DNA of 10,130 bases, from NCBI GenBank assembly GCA_021775795.1, contig JAJFHB010000086.1, forward strand, positions 1 to 10,130, written 5' to 3'. This document shows positions 7,561-10,130 of this stretch, one piece after another (position 1 is the stretch's first letter; the number at the start of each line of letters is the position of its first letter). Source of the stretch: Hyphomicrobiales bacterium (GTDB lineage: Bacteria > Pseudomonadota > Alphaproteobacteria > Rhizobiales > JAJFHB01). The notes beneath the pieces are model-generated. The model did no database searches, was not told where the DNA came from, and worked only from the letters and a program-made list of their open reading frames with translations. The position numbers and the translations under genes are program-made.

Positions 7561-8319
7561 ATGACGATCAAGGCTGTAACCTTCGACCTCTGGGACACCA
7601 TCGTGGATGATGATTCCGATGAACCCAAACGCGCAGCCCAGGGCTTACGCAGCAAACGGGATGAACGGCGCTATCAGGTATGGGAGGCCCTCAATGCTGT
7701 AGAGCCTATCGAACTTGAAAAAGTCACGTTGGCCTATGACACAGCGGAAGCAGGTTTCAACGTGGTCTGGAAGGAATGCCACATCAACTGGACGGTTGAT
7801 CAGCGCCTGCGCGTCGTATTGCGTGGCCTTGGACGAACCCTGGATGATGCAGCCTTCGATGACCTCATCGAAGCTCACGGCCGCATGGAAGTCGACGTAC
7901 CGCCCAATGCTATTCCCGGCATTGGTGATGCGTTGAAAGACCTCTCGTCTCGCTACAAACTGTGCATTGTTTCAGATGCAATCGTCACACCAGGCACAGG
8001 GTTGCGAGACCTCCTTGAGGGCCATGGCGTCAAACAGTTCTTTTCGGGTTTTGTCTTTTCAGACGAGATCGGTCACTCGAAGCCGCACCGCTCCATGTTC
8101 GATTCTGCAGCCTCGCAACTCGGTGTGGAGCTTGACGAAATCATTCACATCGGTGATCGCGATCATAATGACGTAAAGGGTCCCCATGCCGTGGGGGCGA
8201 AAGCGGTTCTGTTTACAGCGACGCGCCCCGATGACCGGGAAACCACGACTGCCGATGCGATCTGCGATTCACATCACGAACTGCCAGCCATCATCGACCG
8301 GCTCGCCGGCAATAGTTAG
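7561..8319 (+). CDS. HAD-superfamily hydrolase with Trp at the acid/base position
   Basis: Cytoplasmic haloacid-dehalogenase-fold enzyme of 252 residues. Motif I is TFDLWDT, with nucleophile D9 and W11 where phosphatases carry the second Asp of DxD. Motif II is IVSDA (S138). Motif III is SKP (K174). Motif IV is IGDRDHND, with D199 and D204. A helical C1-type cap occupies about residues 15-115, as in the haloacid dehalogenase/phosphonatase branch. Most HAD enzymes are phosphatases, so removal of the phosphate added by one of the operon kinases is the simplest guess. The missing +2 Asp weakens this, because that position is Tyr in 2-haloacid dehalogenases and Ala in phosphonatases, which do other chemistry. 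It has a good ribosome binding site, sits 22 bp after the second kinase and ends 11 bp before the amidotransferase start. The superfamily call is firm and the substrate is unknown. Confidence 0.88.
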   Translation: MTIKAVTFDLWDTIVDDDSDEPKRAAQGLRSKRDERRYQVWEALNAVEPIELEKVTLAYDTAEAGFNVVWKECHINWTVDQRLRVVLRGLGRTLDDAAFDDLIEAHGRMEVDVPPNAIPGIGDALKDLSSRYKLCIVSDAIVTPGTGLRDLLEGHGVKQFFSGFVFSDEIGHSKPHRSMFDSAASQLGVELDEIIHIGDRDHNDVKGPHAVGAKAVLFTATRPDDRETTTADAICDSHHELPAIIDRLAGNS

Positions 8320-8330
8320 AGTTGATACAC

Positions 8331-9188
8331 ATGTCACAGACACCCCGTTTTCTTGTTCTTGATGGCTATTCCCGCGCCGGCCGCGAAAATCTGGAAGCCG
8401 GCGGTGCCTCGACGGCAGGAAAGCTTTATGAGCGCATGCTCAAACGTTGCCACCCGGGTTCCATAGTCGACATTCTCTACCCGGCTGATGCAGATGCGGA
8501 ACTGCCAAAGGGCGCTGCCATTTCACAATATGACGGCATTGCCTGGACCGGTTCCAGCCTCACTGTCTACGAAGACACAGCAGAAGTCCGCAGTCAGGTG
8601 GAATTCGCCCGCGCCGTGTTTGAGGCTGGAGTACCAAGCTTTGGTTCCTGCTGGGCCGCTCAAATTGCCGTTGTTGCGGCGGGGGGCCTTTGCGCGGCTC
8701 ATCCCAAGGGGCGCGAAATGTTCATCGCCCGCAAAATTTCGCTGACACCGGAGGGCCGTGCCCATCCGCTTTATGCGGACAAGAAATCCGTCTTCGATGC
8801 CTGGATTTCCCATGACGATGAAATTACACATCTTCCCCATGGGGCGGTGATGCTGGCTTCAAACGACTACACCAGCGTTCAGGCCGTGTCGGTGACCCAC
8901 AAGGGCGGCGTTTTCTGGTCGGTTCAATACCACCCGGAATACGACATCCACGAAATGGCCAGGCTGATCTATTGCCGCAAGGAAAAGCTCACCCGCCTGG
9001 GCTTTTTTGCCGATATGGACGCCGCTCAGATCTTTGTGGACCGGCTGGAGGCTCTTCATCAGGATCCGGAGCGCAAGGATCTCGCCTGGGCGCTGGGTCT
9101 GGACGATGACATCATGAACGAAGACATCCGCCAGGCAGAAGTGCGTAACTGGATACAGCAACTCGTATTGCCGAACATGCAGCGCTAA
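8331..9188 (+). CDS. Stand-alone class I glutamine amidotransferase (GATase1)
   Basis: Cytoplasmic protein of 285 residues with a Triad/class I GATase fold (about 5-215). The nucleophile elbow is FGSCWAAQ with C107. The catalytic pair is in QYHPEYD, with H201 and E203, so the triad is complete. WTGSSLTVYED (72-82) corresponds to the oxyanion-side loop and HDDE (161-164) to the usual conserved His segment. Beyond the triad there is a charged helical tail of about 70 residues (215-285). There is no synthetase domain, so it could be a GuaA-type glutaminase partner, a gamma-glutamyl hydrolase of the PuuD kind, or an enzyme acting on an amide made in this pathway. The ATG at 8331 is preferred over the in-frame TTG at 8322, with a weak TTAGAG site 9 bases upstream overlapping the HAD stop. 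It is the last gene of the operon, and no clear terminator follows it. Confidence 0.85.
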   Translation: MSQTPRFLVLDGYSRAGRENLEAGGASTAGKLYERMLKRCHPGSIVDILYPADADAELPKGAAISQYDGIAWTGSSLTVYEDTAEVRSQVEFARAVFEAGVPSFGSCWAAQIAVVAAGGLCAAHPKGREMFIARKISLTPEGRAHPLYADKKSVFDAWISHDDEITHLPHGAVMLASNDYTSVQAVSVTHKGGVFWSVQYHPEYDIHEMARLIYCRKEKLTRLGFFADMDAAQIFVDRLEALHQDPERKDLAWALGLDDDIMNEDIRQAEVRNWIQQLVLPNMQR

Positions 9189-9400
9189 ACCTCGAGCCAT
9201 TCAAACTTGTCGTTAAGAACATCTGCAGCAACGGTTTGATTTGCTTCACTGCCCTGTTAAATGTACTTCGCAAGGCCCATATCTGATCCGAAGGTGGCAT
9301 CCGCACGTAATTCGTTCAGGTAATGTCGAACTAAGGCCTCGATTTGCGCTCAAAGCAGAAGCGATCAAACGACAACGGGCCTCCAACTGACAGGTAGACA
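9189..9400 (+). promoter_or_regulatory. Non-coding gap between operon and response regulator, probable promoter region
   Basis: This 212-bp stretch has no credible gene. It holds no strong GC-rich hairpin with a T-run, so the operon end may be Rho-dependent. A weak sigma70-like pair is TTGATT (9236-9241) with TTAAAT (9257-9262), but the spacer is only 15 bp. Two imperfect hairpins are visible: CAAAC/CGTT with AACG/GTTTG (9202-9238, 4-base bulge), and TTTGCGCT with AGCG-at-CAAA (9343-9369, 2-base bulge). The region presumably drives the regulator gene. A weak ribosome binding site, CAGGTAG (9391-9397), precedes the ATG at 9401. Confidence 0.35.
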
Positions 9401-9964
9401 ATGCTGGAAGATCAATCTCTGCTCATTGTTGAAGATGACGACGCCTTGCGTGAAACGCTTGCGCGCGCCATGGCAGCACTGGGCTATGATGTTACGAGTG
9501 CCGGCAATCTCGCCGATGCCGCGGCCGAGATCACCCAATCGCCGCCGGCCTTTGCGATCATTGATCTAAGACTGGCCGAGCAAAGTGGCCTTGATGTCAT
9601 CGAAAAGCTGCTGCAGATGCGCCCCGAAGCCCGTGCTGTTGTTGTTTCCGGCTACGCGAATTTTGCAACTGCCGTCTCAGCCTTACGTCTTGGTGCGGTC
9701 AATTATCTTACAAAGCCGGTAACGGCCGAAGAAATTGATTACGCCCTTAAGGAGCGCAACCCGAAGTCGCGCGACCTTGGTGATCTGAACCTGCCGTCAG
9801 CCAAGCAGGCGCGCATGGATCACATTGTGCGGTTTCTAAAAGAAAACGACTTCAATCTCTCCGCAACAGCCCGCGAACTCGGTATGCACAGACGCACTTT
9901 GCAGCGGATCATCAAGCGAAGTGGCATGAAACTCGAGGACGTCGTCGATCTGGAAACGATCTAG
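9401..9964 (+). CDS. actR: RegA/ActR/PrrA-family two-component response regulator
   Basis: DNA-binding response regulator of 187 residues, the usual size for the RegA (ActR, PrrA, RoxR) family. That family answers a RegB/ActS redox-sensing kinase and controls energy, carbon, nitrogen and acid-tolerance genes in alphaproteobacteria (known for the family). The receiver domain (about 6-115) has the acidic pocket E11-D12(-D13), phospho-acceptor D55 in IIDLRL, S83 in VVSGYANFATAV at the conserved Thr/Ser position, and K105 in LTKP. A short linker leads to a Fis-type helix-turn-helix (about 138-173) ending in ARELGMHRRTLQRIIKR, the hallmark of the family, plus a short C-terminal tail. It is separated from the operon by 212 bp, so it is probably its own transcription unit. 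No kinase gene is adjacent on the upstream side. Whether it controls the operon cannot be told from position alone. Confidence 0.88.
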   Translation: MLEDQSLLIVEDDDALRETLARAMAALGYDVTSAGNLADAAAEITQSPPAFAIIDLRLAEQSGLDVIEKLLQMRPEARAVVVSGYANFATAVSALRLGAVNYLTKPVTAEEIDYALKERNPKSRDLGDLNLPSAKQARMDHIVRFLKENDFNLSATARELGMHRRTLQRIIKRSGMKLEDVVDLETI

Positions 9965-9988
9965 AGCATTTCACGTTGACATACTCTA
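9962..9988. repeat. Imperfect inverted repeat at the regulator stop codon
   Basis: TAGAGCAT (9962-9969) and ATACTCTA (9981-9988) pair at 7 of 8 positions around an 11-base spacer. The left arm begins with the TAG stop codon. It could be a weak hairpin, a protein-binding dyad or a remnant of a dispersed repeat. It lacks a T-run and is too AT-rich to be a convincing terminator alone. Confidence 0.3.
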
Positions 9989-10007
9989 TCGCGTAAGACC
10001 TTCAGGC

Positions 10008-10048
10008 AAAAAAAGTCCCGGGCAAAACGCCCGGGATCACAAGTTTTT
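10008..10048. terminator. Bidirectional Rho-independent terminator
   Basis: A perfect 8-bp GC-rich stem, TCCCGGGC (10016-10023) with GCCCGGGA (10029-10036), encloses a 5-base loop. Read on the minus strand, the stem is followed after one base by seven Ts (the A-run at 10008-10014), a textbook terminator. Read on the plus strand, a T-run (10044-10048) follows only after a 7-base gap, so termination of the regulator transcript is probably weaker. The arrangement suits two converging genes sharing one terminator. Confidence 0.8.
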
Positions 10049-10091
10049 GGGAGGTATACGCAGTTACTAACGCTAAGGCGCCCGGCAAAGA

Positions 10092-10130
10092 TCAGCTGAG
10101 CTTATGGCCTTCGCGCACGAGGTCGTCGGT
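10092..10130 (-). CDS. C-terminal end of a convergent gene of unknown function (partial)
   Basis: On the minus strand one frame from the window edge reads TDDLVREGHKLS and then stops at TGA (10094-10092). This is 12 residues of protein-like composition, followed by about 55 bases and then a terminator whose T-run is oriented for minus-strand transcription. The other two minus frames give less protein-like sequence or an early stop. The product cannot be recognised from so short a tail. The assignment rests mainly on the terminator's orientation. Confidence 0.4.
   Translation of the reverse strand, partial: TDDLVREGHKLS

Noticed and set aside
8322..8330. TTG at 8322 as start of the amidotransferase
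   Set aside because: It leaves no room for a ribosome binding site after the HAD stop. The ATG at 8331 is three codons downstream and more usual.
9112..9306. Minus-strand 64-codon frame reaching into the gap before the regulator
   Set aside because: More than a third of it is antisense to the amidotransferase, it has no recognisable motif, and there is no sign of expression.
10049..10106. Possible plus-strand gene start after GGGAGGT near 10049
   Set aside because: There is no ATG, GTG or TTG at proper spacing after it. The first ATG (10104) is too far away, and the region is better read as the 3' side of a convergent gene.

Overview
The window looks like a chromosomal stretch from an alphaproteobacterium, probably Hyphomicrobiales or a relative. 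The grounds are a RegA/ActR/PrrA-type response regulator, a betaine-type ABC permease, multidomain dimethylglycine/sarcosine-dehydrogenase-like flavoproteins, and moderately GC-rich coding DNA. No taxonomic search was possible, so this is inference.

Bases 2-9188 read as one tightly packed plus-strand operon. It holds the 3' part of a glycine betaine/proline-type ABC permease (2-805), a choline-kinase-like phosphotransferase (825-1712), two tandem paralogous FAD oxidoreductases with C-terminal folate (GCV_T) domains (1709-4150 and 4164-6584), a second diverged choline-kinase-like phosphotransferase (6606-7538), a HAD-superfamily hydrolase (7561-8319) and a stand-alone class I glutamine amidotransferase (8331-9188). 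Gaps run from a 4-bp overlap to 22 bp. The set suggests import of an N-methylated (probably quaternary or tertiary) amine, phosphorylation of a hydroxyl group, oxidative N-demethylation with capture of the one-carbon unit on tetrahydrofolate, and then processing by the HAD and amidotransferase enzymes. The substrate and order of steps cannot be read from the sequence, and I do not recognise the complete gene set as a characterised pathway.

A 212-bp non-coding gap (9189-9400) separates the operon from a RegA/ActR-family response regulator (9401-9964). No sensor kinase is visible beside it. Downstream lie a weak inverted repeat at the regulator stop codon and a strong, apparently bidirectional hairpin terminator (10016-10036). 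The last 39 bases probably hold the C-terminal end of a convergent minus-strand gene.

No tRNA, rRNA, CRISPR array, insertion sequence or other mobile element was seen.
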